Source: Synchiropus splendidus
Lineage: Eukaryota; Chordata; Actinopteri; Syngnathiformes; Callionymidae
Assembly (NCBI RefSeq): GCF_027744825.2
Contig: NC_071347.1
Span: 14,178,501-14,242,500 of the forward strand
DNA: 64,000 nt
Direction: 5' to 3'
A program made the translations under genes and the position numbers. Positions 21,801 to 33,796 of this stretch are shown here, one piece after another. How positions within the stretch are numbered: the first letter of the stretch is position 1; every line of letters begins with the position of its first letter. Under the pieces are notes generated by a model. The model was not told the DNA's origin. It saw nothing but the letters and a program-made list of their open reading frames with translations, and did no database searches.

Positions 21801-24591
21801 CAATTTACTTGATCAATACCGCAGCCACAGCCATTACTCATTTTCTCACTCTTTTCATCTCAATCCCCGCGCTGCTCACCGTGACAGCGAACACGCGCAG
21901 CATGATATACACACCCACCACGCTGCCTTCAGTTTCTCACCTGTGACACCATCTTGACTTCTCCTGATGGTAAAAATGGCAGCCAGCTCCTCTCCGTCCA
22001 TCGGCTGTAGCTGGAGAAGCGCCTCTCTCTGCTGGTGTGTTGGGGTTTGACTGTGCTTCAGCACTTGAAGCTTCGAAGAGGATGAGTGGTTACACAACAG
22101 GCAGTGGAATAACCACGAACCGCCATCCACTTCGCCATCGTACTGCTGCAGAAACTTCAGAAGAGGAGGAGAACTATTAAAATCATCATCATATTTGTAA
22201 ATAAATGCTTCAATACTTTCTGTGTAAAAGTCAATGTCTTATGGCAAGACCCAATATTATATTATATTATAAAACTATTTCAATAAGAGAGTGAGGGCAG
22301 ACTGAGAGACGGTTCATAAAGGTGTCTTCATACTCACTCTGTACACTCTGACACTGGCCTCGTGGTGAGAACTGTGGGAATGTCCTCTCATCTTCTCAAA
22401 ACTGCTGGTTATATAGTCGCACAAGTTGCACCTCAGCTGAACCGGATTTCCTTTGGCAATCATGGCAGAGCCCTCCTGACCCCTATCGCCTCCCTCCTGA
22501 AGATGAGCAGCGAGCTGGTATCGGGTCCGATGTCTATCGGTCTGACAGTGCAGGGAGAAATTAGCTCTCAGTGGGGTGGTATAGCCACACAGCCTGCAAT
22601 GGCATCCGCCAGCGACAAGGGAGCACCAGTCCGACTGTGGCAGAGAGCGTGGTGTGTTGAGATGCTGCTCTATTGACTCCAAGCTGTCGGTTGAGAAACA
22701 GGAACAGACTAAGCACTGGAACACTGCATGGGAGAGCTCTTCACTCGGGGATAAAGATGGCGCCGGAGGAGGAGAGGGTGAAGGGGAGGGGGACGGTGTC
22801 AGGGTAGATCCAAGTGTGATTGGCTGCTCTGTGACGGTCTGACCGGTGAGTCGCATGTTCAGCGAGAGCTCCGCACCTGAAACAGAAACACCCTGAGTGG
22901 CTTGGCCACCTTTAAATATTAAGCAGTGAAAGCGGCCGTTTCTTACCAGGGTTCTGAAGATGCTTGAGCTGGGGAGCAAGGCTTCTACAGTGGGACAGAT
23001 AGTATCCTCTCTGCAAGCGTAGCATGTTGTGTGTGTGTTTTTCGCTGGTGGTGTGTATGCGCAGGTTGCGAGCGATGCTGGTCTCGTAGTCGCAAACATC
23101 ACATCGCCACCTCTTTCCATGGGAGTGCGACTGCACTGGTGGTGTGGGCTTGACAGGCAGGGACGCCGGCGTGGATGAAGACAGTGGGAGCTTGTACGGC
23201 GTCTCATCTAGGGCGTGACCGTTTGATGAACTGCTGTTGTTTGACAAATGAGCAGTGTGCATCTGGCTGTTGGAGTGGCCCCCGTTTTGAACGTTGTTTA
23301 GGTGTTTGTCCGACTGCATGTGGATGCTGAGGTTGCCTTTAGACGAGGTAGCATAGTCACAGACCTCACAGCGGTAAGGCTTGTAGCCACAGGCGTATGT
23401 TTCCCCACGGGCCAAGCGAGGATGGGGTTTTCCTGAACTGCAATACCCACACACACCACGTGTTGCACTGCCACACACGCACTTCCCCCCAGGGACCCCA
23501 CACACACACTGACCTCCATTCTCTGGGTGTTTTTCTTTCATGTGGAGTTGAAGTGTATGCTGGGACTTGTAGTGCCAGTTGCACTTGGGACATTTCAGCG
23601 TCTTGCAGGAGTTGCGCGAGTGCATTATCGTCATTTGACTGGTCAGTGAATTGGGTGAGAGTTCTTGGTTGAAGGTCTTCAGGACGGCCTCTTTAGAGTC
23701 CCCCTCTTTGTCTCTGTCATCATCCATGTCCGTGTCAAGTTGGCCTTCATTTGGTTCTGGAGCTTTGGCACCATCTCCGTTGGAAATGGAAGAGTGAAGA
23801 ACCCCTGCTGTCCCATCATCCTCAGCAGGTGTACAGGAAGGCTCTGTCTCTGCCAGTGGAAGAGCCAGCGTCGGCTGCTGGGATTTAAAGCTCTTAGGAG
23901 ACCCAGAAATCCACCCCTGATCCCCTATAATGTATTTTGCCTCTCCTTCGCTCAGCATGACTGAAGAAAAGGATGGACAATTGAAGTGCTTTGGAGAGGT
24001 GGAAAGAAAAGGGGAGGGCTTTGGAGAGGCGGCTGTTTTGCTGTTGAGGGTGCCACTGGCCTTTGCAGTGCTGGAAGAAGAGCTTTGCTGGCTCTGATGA
24101 GGTAATAAATAACATTTGGATTTGGTTTGGCTTTGGTTTGAGATGGCCTCTTCCCCTTCCTTCTCCTCCACTCCGATGCCGCTGATCGGAGTATTTAGAG
24201 GGGGGCCTGGATCCGACGCTTTCCCCACACCTTTGTGTGCCTCCCCAACGTCTCTTCGCCCTGACAAATATCCTTCCCCAAAGTCTGTGTTCTTTCCCTG
24301 CTTGTGACACGCTTTGTTTTCCTGCTTCTGCTGATGATCGCTGCCCAGCTCCTCTCCGTGGGTCTCCCCTCGAGCCTGGGACCCCTCAGTTGCCTCCTCC
24401 TCCTCCTGCTGTGGCAGGGTCAGGGGCTCTTTGGCAGGGGCCACGGCTGAGGTATGAGAGGATGACCCTTGCTCTGAAACGACCGCATGGGTCAGGAAAG
24501 GAAGAGATAAAGCCTGGGGACTGAGGTCAGCATCTCTCTCCTCTCCTCCCCCTCCATCCCCTCCTCCTCCTCCTCCCTCACCGCTGTCCAT
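13171..24591 (-). CDS. zfhx2: ZFHX-family multi-zinc-finger, four-homeodomain transcription factor (zfhx2-like)
   Basis: Nuclear DNA-binding regulator of the ZFHX2/3/4 family, known for roles in neuronal differentiation. Coding exons: 24591-22947, 22876-22338, 22145-21941, 21309-21208, 20836-20721, 20454-20344, 18915-18771, 18661-14079, 14008-13361, 13287-13171. They sum to 8211 nt, or 2736 residues plus stop, with all phases consistent. C2H2 fingers lie near residues 330, 405, 495, 600-720 (three), 740, 870, 1018, 1048, 1190, 1241, 1625, 2302 and 2513. Homeodomains: about 1906-1965 (with the family's [14 protein letters not shown]), 2026-2086, 2437-2497 and 2654-2712; the last two are split by introns before VWFQN. 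The start is the ATG at 24591 (Kozak GGTATGG); the upstream in-frame codons run to a stop. Paralog choice is uncertain. FQCLVC..FSTD and YQLAAHL resemble ZFHX2, but the first homeodomain, absent from human ZFHX2, is kept here. Several fingers and the whole region after homeodomain 4 are missing. Family 97% sure, zfhx2 about 60%. Confidence 0.93.
18916..20343 (-). other. Intron of the ZFHX gene with an 18 bp direct repeat
   Basis: This intron separates the exons at 20454-20344 and 18915-18771. It contains a GA-rich purine tract (19615-19915) and CTACTTAAACATGCATTA twice, at 20061-20078 and 20178-20195. No coding exon is visible in it. Confidence 0.6.
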
Positions 24592-26796
24592 ACCGGAGAC
24601 TACAGCAGGCACGCATCATCACCCCACCTGTATGTTTCAGTCACAGAGAAGTGAAAAGAAAAAGGGATAGGAAGAGACAAGAGCGGCAGAGAAGGAGGAG
24701 AAAATAAAACATGAGTCATGTGAATAATATTGCATAACAGCAGAGATCATTGATTATTGTCCCAGGATAGCATCTGTTCAATACAGCTTTCCGGGTGTGC
24801 AACAGAAAGGCTGGTTACTCGGGGGTTAGCGTTAGGCCTTAATGGGAAAATCAATAGTATAAGCGCTAAACTAGGTGGAGGAATGTGGGTAAAGGCTACG
24901 CAGGAGGTCTGTAATATTCCTCGGGGGATAGGATTAAATAAAGAACTGAACGCTTCTGAGCTAAAGGGCTTCCACTAAATTACCGCACTTGAGATAAAGG
25001 CGGATAAAACACTTTTCCAAAGCCAGTGTATCGGTCCACATCTTTGGCCATGCAAATGCTACAGAGGTATCAGGAGAGGAAAATGAGAATTAAAAAAAAA
25101 GCATTTAAAGAAGCAGGTTGATTCCACTTTCTTTAACTCTGAGCTATGCAGTTGCTGCACTCAGGTCAGTGAAACGAGACTGTGGGCCGAGTTCAAGGGA
25201 CACTTATTAAGCTTCACCTCGGCGGCCAAGTAAGGATATAAATTTTGCATTACCATTCAAGATTATGCTACTTTAGGGATTCCAGTCTCCAGCTACCGGA
25301 GATGCCTGGCAAAAGGCATCACTATAAAACTCAAAGCTAGGTCCAGCCTATAATAGAACTCCTTGAAATCGTTGTGTTGTTAGAAGTTTTCTTACTTTAA
25401 GAAGAAACCTCATTGTCAGACCGTGGCAATGTTTCAAGGCCTCAAACAATAGAGACACCACAGTCTGGAGCATCAGCTTGTGACTGGGGAGGCTCCGTTT
25501 CGCCGTCTGTGGGTTCGTGTTTTTCCCTAATGACCAAAAACCTCATACTATTCATGGTGAGACTATTTGTCAACGCCATGACGACAAAATTCATCTCAAC
25601 AATTGTAGTAGTGCGTGTATGTAATACACCATAAATTGGGATTTGTTTTTACTTTGTTTAGTTATGTACGTTTTGTAAGTAAACCGACACTGAAAACAGA
25701 CTGACAGGAACCATAGCTGACCTGTGATATTAAAAAAAGCGTTTTTTTTTACAGATGGCTAGATTTATTCCACCAAATTCATGCGGAAAGACTTCCAATC
25801 TGTTGTGACTGACAACCAGGAGAGATATATGTATCTCCACCATCTAATTACTGACCTTTTTTTTTTTTAATCACGGCGCAACCTTACCGTACCCTTCCAC
25901 CTTTTTCCTCCCAACCAACCCCCCACCTTCTCCTTTCGCACCCTGAGTGGGTCCTTTCGCAGCCCCTCTTCCCCCCACTCTGCAGCTCAAAGATATATGG
26001 CCCACATCGACACTCTGATAGTGCTTTAATGTACTGTGTTTATGTCACAGGCCACAGACCCTTGCCCACTGCAGCTGTCCAGCGTTCCATGGGACGGCAT
26101 TGAGGGGCTGAGCCCGACAGCTGAGAACACTCTCTAATCTGATAAAGATTTTCATTTACAGTGCAATCAATAACATGGCTCTATCGGCAATGCAACTATT
26201 TATACAAGCATTCCTGGCTCTCTATTGATCACGAGTGCGGGAAACCATCATTTCAGGTGTGTGTGTGTATGCAATGATATTACAGTGTAATATCATAGTC
26301 TAAATGTGGTATTACCTTTTAACTAGGTGGGATTACGTGTTGATTTATCTACATATTCACCTACTATTTGTACATATAGTTTGTTTAAATGCATGAATAC
26401 TGCACCCCTGTTTAGTTTGGGGTGTGGGAGCTGAAAGAGAGAGAGGGGAGACGAGGGTTCAATGTAGTGGAGAAAGGAGCACAGTGGAGAGCTGTCTGGA
26501 GATACTTTGCTCCAAATGATTTTTTTTGCTATGGATTTTGGAGGCAGTCTATGAATCTATGATTTTTTTTTTTTTTTTCAGGCTCCACCGGACACACAGC
26601 GACTTCTCTCAAGTGTGTTGTCCAGGATGAAGACTCCGGACTACTTCAGCCTTTGTTTACACCGGACTGCAGCAAACTGAGCTCCGATCTGGCTAAAAGC
26701 AAAGCGACCACTGCCCCGTAACAGGTGACTCGGGTTTTACTCGATTAACCAGAGCGAACAGCCTCAGTTAACACCGTAAACAAACGGCTCACTTAC
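24592..26796 (-). other. 5' UTR start and first intron of the ZFHX gene
   Basis: The coding exon has a likely acceptor at 24628-24630 (CAG on the minus strand). The exon would then start at 24627 and give 36 nt of leader before the ATG. An intron of about 2.2 kb would join it to the noncoding exon ending at 26797. The intron is A/T-rich with T-runs near 25745, 25860 and 26565. I see no coding sequence. Confidence 0.45.
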
Positions 26797-27300
26797 ATTT
26801 CCGCAGCGGCTCTGGTCCAAAGCTCCGAACGCTGGCTGTGTAGTAGTCCACAAAACAATCGCGTAGAGAGTCCACTCATTCCTTTTTGGGCAGATCCGAG
26901 TTCTTTACGGAGCCAGGGGAGAGGAGAAGGAAAAGCGGGGAAGAGGGAGAGCGAGCAGCAGCAGCAGCGGCGGCGGCGGCGGCAGCAGGGTCCGAGTTGT
27001 TAGCAAACAACAGTGTCATTAAAGCTACATAGAGGCTGTAGTAAACACGCGATGGGGGGACGGAGGGGTTTGTGCGAGCTCCGGAGGTAGAATGAGTTCT
27101 GATCACTGTGGGGGGAAAAACACTTGGCTCTTTATTCCTGCTAATTAGTTTCCTTCAAAAAATGGCTGAGATTACGCCCAGTGCGCATGTGCGTAATTGC
27201 GCAGACACCGCTAATTAGCCCGTTTGGATCAATAGGATTCCGCGAGAGAGAGGAAGAGCGAGGGAGGGAGGGGGGGACGGAGAGAGAGAGAGAGAGAGGA
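26797..27300 (-). promoter_or_regulatory. 5' noncoding exon and GC-rich promoter of the ZFHX gene
   Basis: A strong minus-strand donor, GGAAAT|GTAAGTGAG, at 26797/26796 ends a GC-rich sequence with CAG/CGG runs (26955-26985). Upstream, at 27180-27205, are tandem NRF1-like elements (TGCGCATGTGCG and TTGCGCAG). A GA-rich tract follows to about 27300. GC content drops sharply on both sides, as at a CpG-island promoter. The transcription start is inferred, not seen. Confidence 0.45.
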
Positions 27301-28408
27301 GGGGTAGAGGCAGGGGACGCGGAGAAGACAAGGGCGAGAGGAAAAAACCTTAAAGTAAAAAGAATCGTCATGTTCTAAATCTATATTTTTTCATAAAACA
27401 TTAAAGGAACATGTCAGTTCGGATTTATTTTTTAAAAATAATCGCGTCGTTATAAATAACGAATGCATTCGTTTACTTACTTATTTTAAATCATATTGTC
27501 TATATTTACTTTAAATATGTATTAAATGAGTGGAATTACGTTATAAATGCGCATGATTTAGCGTCACAATGTTCCGGCAAAAGCTCGAACAATGCGTCAC
27601 GGAGAGTTCAACAAAAAAAAGGCCGATCGCGTTTTTCCCTTTAATGGAAATATTTTATACATATATGACGTTATATATGCAGCTCTACATGTTTTAATCT
27701 TTGTAAATTTGCGATTGTGCTGTACCGTGAACAACCACGACTCCCAATTTGAACAGCTTTATTAAACATATCGATTTATGCAGAGGGATATTACATCATT
27801 GTGGCGCTAGATATGTTTGAATCGATAACAAATAAATACAACGAAATCAAATGCGTATATTCACGGCGAAATGGAGACAAAGAAAACGAACTTTTAAGTG
27901 ACGGAGGATATTTTTTATGCTCTTGTTTCCGATATAGCTGGCGTAGATTTGACGTCCGTCCTGGTGTTTCCCCTCACAGATGACTTTTTGCATTATTCTA
28001 AGGCCGTCCATCCTCGCAACTCGGCTCTATTGTTATGATAATACTATTGTGATTTTAACACTCGATGTGCAATCTGTCGATCCTCTTTGTAATGGCGACT
28101 GCTTTATTTTACTTTTCGCTTATATCATTTGTGTTCTCTCGTTTGGCCTGACCTTTTCTAAGCTTTTTAAAATGCGAATGAAAAGCTTAAGTTGAATAGC
28201 ATACAAAACGAAGCAACACAGTTGTGATATTTCTATTTTTCTCGCTTCTGAACGAGGCCAACGTCTCAAGTCTAGGGGTAAAATGATATGATTGGGACTT
28301 AGCTTTTATTCACGTGTGATTGTTTTTATTAGTGGTAACAGTTAAAGAATAGGACATAGATTCTTCAAGTTTAATGAACGTTAAGAAACGTGATCTTGAG
28401 ATGAGGGG

Positions 28409-28610
28409 TGTCTTCAATACACACACACACACACATACACTCAGACACACACACACACTCAAGTCATTCCACTTCAATCATATCAGATAAAGTCTTCACT
28501 TTGTACATTATTTGTTATTGTCTGAGTCGAAAACACCCTATGACTATCGATAAGAGGGTGAGAATGTGTGTGTGTAGGTGTGTGTGAGTGTGTGTGGTGG
28601 TGGGTGGGTG
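28409..28610. repeat. Paired CA and GT microsatellites
   Basis: CA-rich runs at 28409-28460 are followed by GT-rich runs at 28565-28610, about 100 bp apart. They form a short inverted pair of simple repeats. Confidence 0.7.
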
Positions 28611-31600
28611 TGGAGTCTGAATTTAAATCCCAATATTTGTGATGTGTTTTCTGAAAAGCCACCTATATGTGTAAAAAAAACCCAACTGTTTATGGTTAAA
28701 ATCTTGACATTAATCCTCCATCTTAACCGTCATGTTGTGGCACAACAATGAAAATACACCTCATCAGTGTTTATTGAGACAAAACCGCATTTTCCAGCAC
28801 GAGAGAAAAACCCAAAAGCAGCGGCCGCACAATATTTATTTTAATTCGTGGATAAGGTGTGAGGAAATTGTGTTTCTTGAATTGTATTTGCTAAACGTTG
28901 CAGCGACGGTGATGCTAGGTGAGTGACGGTCGTGGATGAAATCGAGGTTATATTGAGAAGAATGAATCCATTTTAGTGTCAGGGAATAAAAATCGGAAGC
29001 CCAAATAATTCCGCTGATTATGAACATGAGGAAAATCGGTCCCAACATGTGAGGAGTTGCCGTTTGACCGATGATAAATACAGATACTGAATATTTCATC
29101 CATAATAAAGCTCTTATGTAAATCATTCATAATTCACAGCCACTCCCCCGGATATATATCCACAAACATGCGCCGGCTGTACCATAACCACGTCGTGATG
29201 CCCTCAGGTGTTTGCCAGCGGTTGTTGTTCCCACTGTAATATGTAGTTAGCCCTCTCAACAATTTACCCTGTCAGTGCTAATGGGTCAATTATCCAATGT
29301 GGTAACCCCCCCAGGCCGAATGAGAGCCAAAATCTCCTCAACTCCAAACTTGTCTTTATGACATTTATATGACAAAATATGGGGGGGAACTCGGGGCCCA
29401 TCTGACACCTCTGCAGGTCCTTAATGTCGGCCCCTCCCTCTGCAGACCCCCTCTCTGCCCTAGGGTGCGGCACAGAGCAGGAACTGTAATACATCATGTA
29501 CAGGCGAAGTAAAGGCCTGGTCCGGGGCACTCTGCACTCCTTGTCCATCTCTGTGTAACTTTATTTGGAGTCAAACACGCGCACGCCTCAAACTCTTAAC
29601 TTGACCTCTGTCTTCCTTCACCCCATTTGCCGCTCATAAGTCCGTCTGTCTTTGTCTCTGCTGTCCATCTTGCATCCCCAAGGAGGCAATAACCTCCCAA
29701 GCAAGTGCTTCCCCTTGAGCTGTTGTCATAGTAACTTGTGGGCTGGTCGACATGACAACCCCACCATGGTCCAGAGATAGATGATAGGCCAGAAATGGAG
29801 ATGGGGGTGCAGGGGCATAGACACCCCCTCTAATCTGGAATGCTGATTCAAAATGTTTTTTTTTAATATTATTTTCTCTATTGCACATTCAGCGCCAACC
29901 TGCTTTACATTTAAACAGGTATTTGCCGCAGACGCTCTCGGCCTCTGCTACGCCACAGATTCGTCTGTTCGACGGAAAATGTCAGACCAGCAGAAAAAAA
30001 TGTTTTGAGTGTGATGTAAACATATTTATAAAAAAGAAAAATTAGCGCCTATAACTGCTGCATTTTCTTTTGTCCACCGTAGACTGAAAGGCATTATTTG
30101 AATAACTCTTACAAAAAATTCTGCTATTTATTTTACTTTTTCTGTTTAAACATTCAATTTACCTTAACGTCAGCATAAACTTGCATTTCATTGGTCGTTA
30201 TGAAATACAATATTTTATCTTTTTGTGATGGTTTTTATGGTGCTTAGATCATTTTATACTAACCTTGCTCCCTTTTATTATTATTATTTATTGTTATTAT
30301 TATTATCATTAGTAGTAGTAGTATTCCTTACGATTAATAATTAAGCTGTCCATTTTGTCATTATTTTCACGACATTTTAATAAAAAAGAAGAAGAAGAAG
30401 AAGTTACACATTTGTGTGTTTTTGTCCAGAGGACGAAAACAGAAATTGAAATACTACAACCTTGGATTTTTTTTTCACTTATTGCCCTGTTTATTCTGAA
30501 ACCTTCCCTTAAAAGATAACATGAATTCACCCTAAAATCAAATGGTTCCATCACAATCCAGCAAACATGCATATTTAAAAGAGAAACTAATTAATTATAG
30601 GCGTTGGAAAACAGTGATGGATGACAGTTAACCCAAAGGAATCACATTACACATCATGTTTTTATTGCCGCTGTCATGATTTTTAAAGGATGGAGGGGCG
30701 AGCGAGATGATAAATTCAAAAACAGATCGGGGTTGCGGACCTTCAGCTCTCCCTGATCTTTGACCTCGGACGATGCTTGGAAAACAGATGCTACGTGAAT
30801 AAAATGGAGCTGGTTTTTACCTTGAAATTTATTTATTATGATTTGGCGCTAAAATATAAACCGCCAAAAATATAATATGATGCTTTCAAGTGAGCTGTAG
30901 AATAAATAAAAATTTAATATAATTCTAATCTGCATAATATGATCAGATATAAAATAAGTATGAAAACATAAATAACATAATATAATGCCGAAGATTGACT
31001 ATCGAACATTAAGTACTTTTGAATAAATTATGCAAAATGCGAAGAACAGGAGTAAGCAGCAGCAGCATCAAAACAGGTAAATATAATAAATGAATTATGG
31101 AGATTATTAATAAGTGGAATGCTTGTTAGGAAAGGAGTGCCTCTAAGTGGGATGAAGGGGGGGTCTTTCCAACGCCAAAATTTCATTGCCTCCCCACGGG
31201 ACCACAGTGTTTTTTGGTTTTGCATTTTCAATCATTGGAATTGTTATTTTATGCACCACAATCACATTGTAGAAATGAAGGTATCGTTGAATGATATTGG
31301 TGAAGTAATACATATTAAACAGGCATATAACACATCTATGATCGCCATGAGATCATGTTACTACTACTACTACTACGATGACAACGCTTGGCTTGAAATT
31401 AAAAAACTTGGTTGGTATATTTAAACAGTTTATGTCACAGGAAGAGAACGCATCTTGTCTGGCTAAATGTTAAGACTTAAAAATACGTGGAATTACTAAA
31501 CTTAAGTGGAAAAATATTTATGTTCAAGGGTTTTGATAGTTCAAGTAATTAGTTTAAAAAATGGTTTTGCACAGATAGACAACTAGCTATACATGTATTT

Positions 31601-32761
31601 GCTGTTGGTTAGACTTAAACTAGATGGCAACCATTAGTACTAATATATGTATTGTATTTCTTGAATTATTTCCATTGCAACTATATAAAACAATATGCCT
31701 GGTACTTTTTTTAACTTCAATTTTTCGTATATGAATCAGGCAGTCGTTTTTAAATCATGATTTAAATCCTCAACCTTCAATGACATGGATAGCTGAGCTC
31801 CATGAACATATTGTCTACATATAGTTATTCCTCTGTTGACGCCAGCTGTGTCATGCCAAAATGATGAAGCGATCGGTCACTAACCAAGTTATGCAAAGAG
31901 GGAGACTTAAGATCTGCCTGTTTATTTCAGTGCTTTCTGAGCAGTGATATCTCAGTTGGGTGAAACTGCCGGTCTGCTCTCACCTGGTCGTGAAGAGAGA
32001 GAAAAGAGAGATTTGAGCTCACTGTTTGAGCAGGTTGTGTTTACTCGCCAACCATCACCCTCTCTCTATGGATGCATGTTAAAACGGTGATGGACTCAAG
32101 ATTTGTTCCCTGACCAGTCGTCATTTGCTTCTGTATTGATTGGGGGAGTGACCTCTTGCATAGTCCAGAGACTCAGAATAGAGCTTCTGCATATTAGAGA
32201 TTGTTATGAATCATGTGAAAATGGTTTGAGGGTTCATCAATAATCTATCATGAGCGGATGCCTCGGAGCTGAAATGTGGAACATAAGGGGTTCCATATGA
32301 ATTTGAAGTGTAAATGTTTAGTGTATAGTCAATAGTGTTTTTTCTTGACTGACTGACTCATGGAGCCCTGAGGTTCTCATTGAAAACCAAGGGCAAGTCA
32401 GGAGGAGGCTTCAAATGGAAGGTCGAACCCATATAGTTTGATGCAAAGTGTCAGCTCAGAAATGGACGGCAACAAATGACTTTCAAAAATGAAAATGACT
32501 GCGCATCTCCTTTTCATTTTCAGCTTGAAAAAAAAGAGCAATAATAGTAATTACGGCAACAAAAGTAATTACCAAAACCTGTTTCGTTTCAACTTAAAAG
32601 CCCCACCATTTCCTTTTGTGCGTCTCAGTTCTTCATCAGTTGGCACTTTGATCAAGATTCAGCTGTGCTCTTCGTTTGGCCTTTTCTTTTTTTCGACTTG
32701 CTGTGTGTTTGATGTGTTTGCGTGGTTTCATTTTTGTTGCCTCCACTTCTGACAGATGAAT

Positions 32762-32815
32762 TTCCACCCTGGGGATCAATAAAGTGTGTCGTCTCATTTC
32801 ATCTGATTTCGTCTC
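32762..32815 (+). repeat. Possible LINE 3' tail
   Basis: CACCCTGGGGATCAATAAAG followed by a decayed TCATC/TCTCATT-type repeat resembles the 3' ends of teleost non-LTR retrotransposons. Upstream sequence is too diverged for me to see coding remains, so this is a weak call. Confidence 0.3.
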
Positions 32816-33084
32816 ATCACCTCAGATGCGACCTCCTGCTGGAGATTGTTAATGATGTCAATCTAGCGGAGCTTGCCCACAGGTAGTCAATATTTATAGA
32901 TAGCTAGACACACGTACCTATTCATGTATGCTAATTCAGAGAGACGCGAGCGGATGGCGCAAAAGCACTGATTCTTTTTCATGTACTTAAATAATATAGG
33001 AATGTGATTGGTGTTTTTGTGAAAAAGGGCCTTACACGACGCATATATTTCATATACCATTCATCCTCTGTGCCAAAACTGATA

Positions 33085-33306
33085 ACATTATGACCACCTG
33101 CTATTGAAAGGCCCCATTTGTGCAGGCCATTGTTTCCAGCGAGCAGTCACTGCCCCACTGGTAATCTTGTCTATAATTGGTGACTATTCCTTCTGTTTCC
33201 TTCTTTCCTTCTTTTATATAGGCACCAATCACTGTGTAAAGCGAACACCACACAAAAGGTGCTGTTATCAGAGCAACACACAATAAAAGACAGGTGGCTA
33301 TAATGT
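33085..33306. mobile_element. Tc1/mariner-like MITE, 222 bp
   Basis: Terminal inverted repeats match: ACATTATGACCACCTG at the left, and its near-perfect complement at the right end (two mismatches in 16). The element is flanked on both sides by TA, the Tc1/mariner target duplication. There is no transposase, so it is a non-autonomous element. Boundaries are set by the repeats and the TA pair. Confidence 0.72.
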
Positions 33307-33796
33307 TAATAGATCCATTGTACATCTGGCATTTTCACTGTTTTCATAACTCTCATTTCATATTTCAGTTTAATTTAAATTCTCTAGAATAGGATTGGTT
33401 CTGCAATAAAAACACAAATAGATTGTTGTTTATTTCCATGAAACAAAATATATATTTTTTGAATAATGATTTATTCATGTATTTTTTAAAAATCGAGAAA
33501 ACATCTTTAATTTGTTAAAGCCATTATAACGCTAGGTTGATCTATTAATATATGTATTTTAATGTAAAGTGGGGAAAACGTGAGACGAGACAAAAAGAAA
33601 GGGTGGGAAGAACGCGCCAGTGTTTTAAGGTAAAACTGAGCAACAGCGTCCCTTACTGGTCAGGGGAAGAAGTGATCAATGAGCCTCTCGGCTACCGTAC
33701 AAGCGGAAATATGTCACGCAGTGTGTTGTGATACAGTTTATCTGAACTTCACAAGCAAATATCTATTCTGTTCTTCATTTACAGATCTGCGTTAAC

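Larger units (their letters stand above)
27301..33779. other. Gene-poor A/T-rich intergenic region
   Basis: No gene could be supported. The region holds CA/GT microsatellites (about 28410-28460 and 28565-28610) and ATT/AAG triplet runs (30280-30400). It also has a possible LINE 3' tail near 32762 and a Tc1/mariner-like MITE (33085-33306). Open frames are short and have no domain. Some less A/T-biased stretches, for example 29170-29480, could be conserved noncoding elements, but this needs alignment. Confidence 0.5.
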
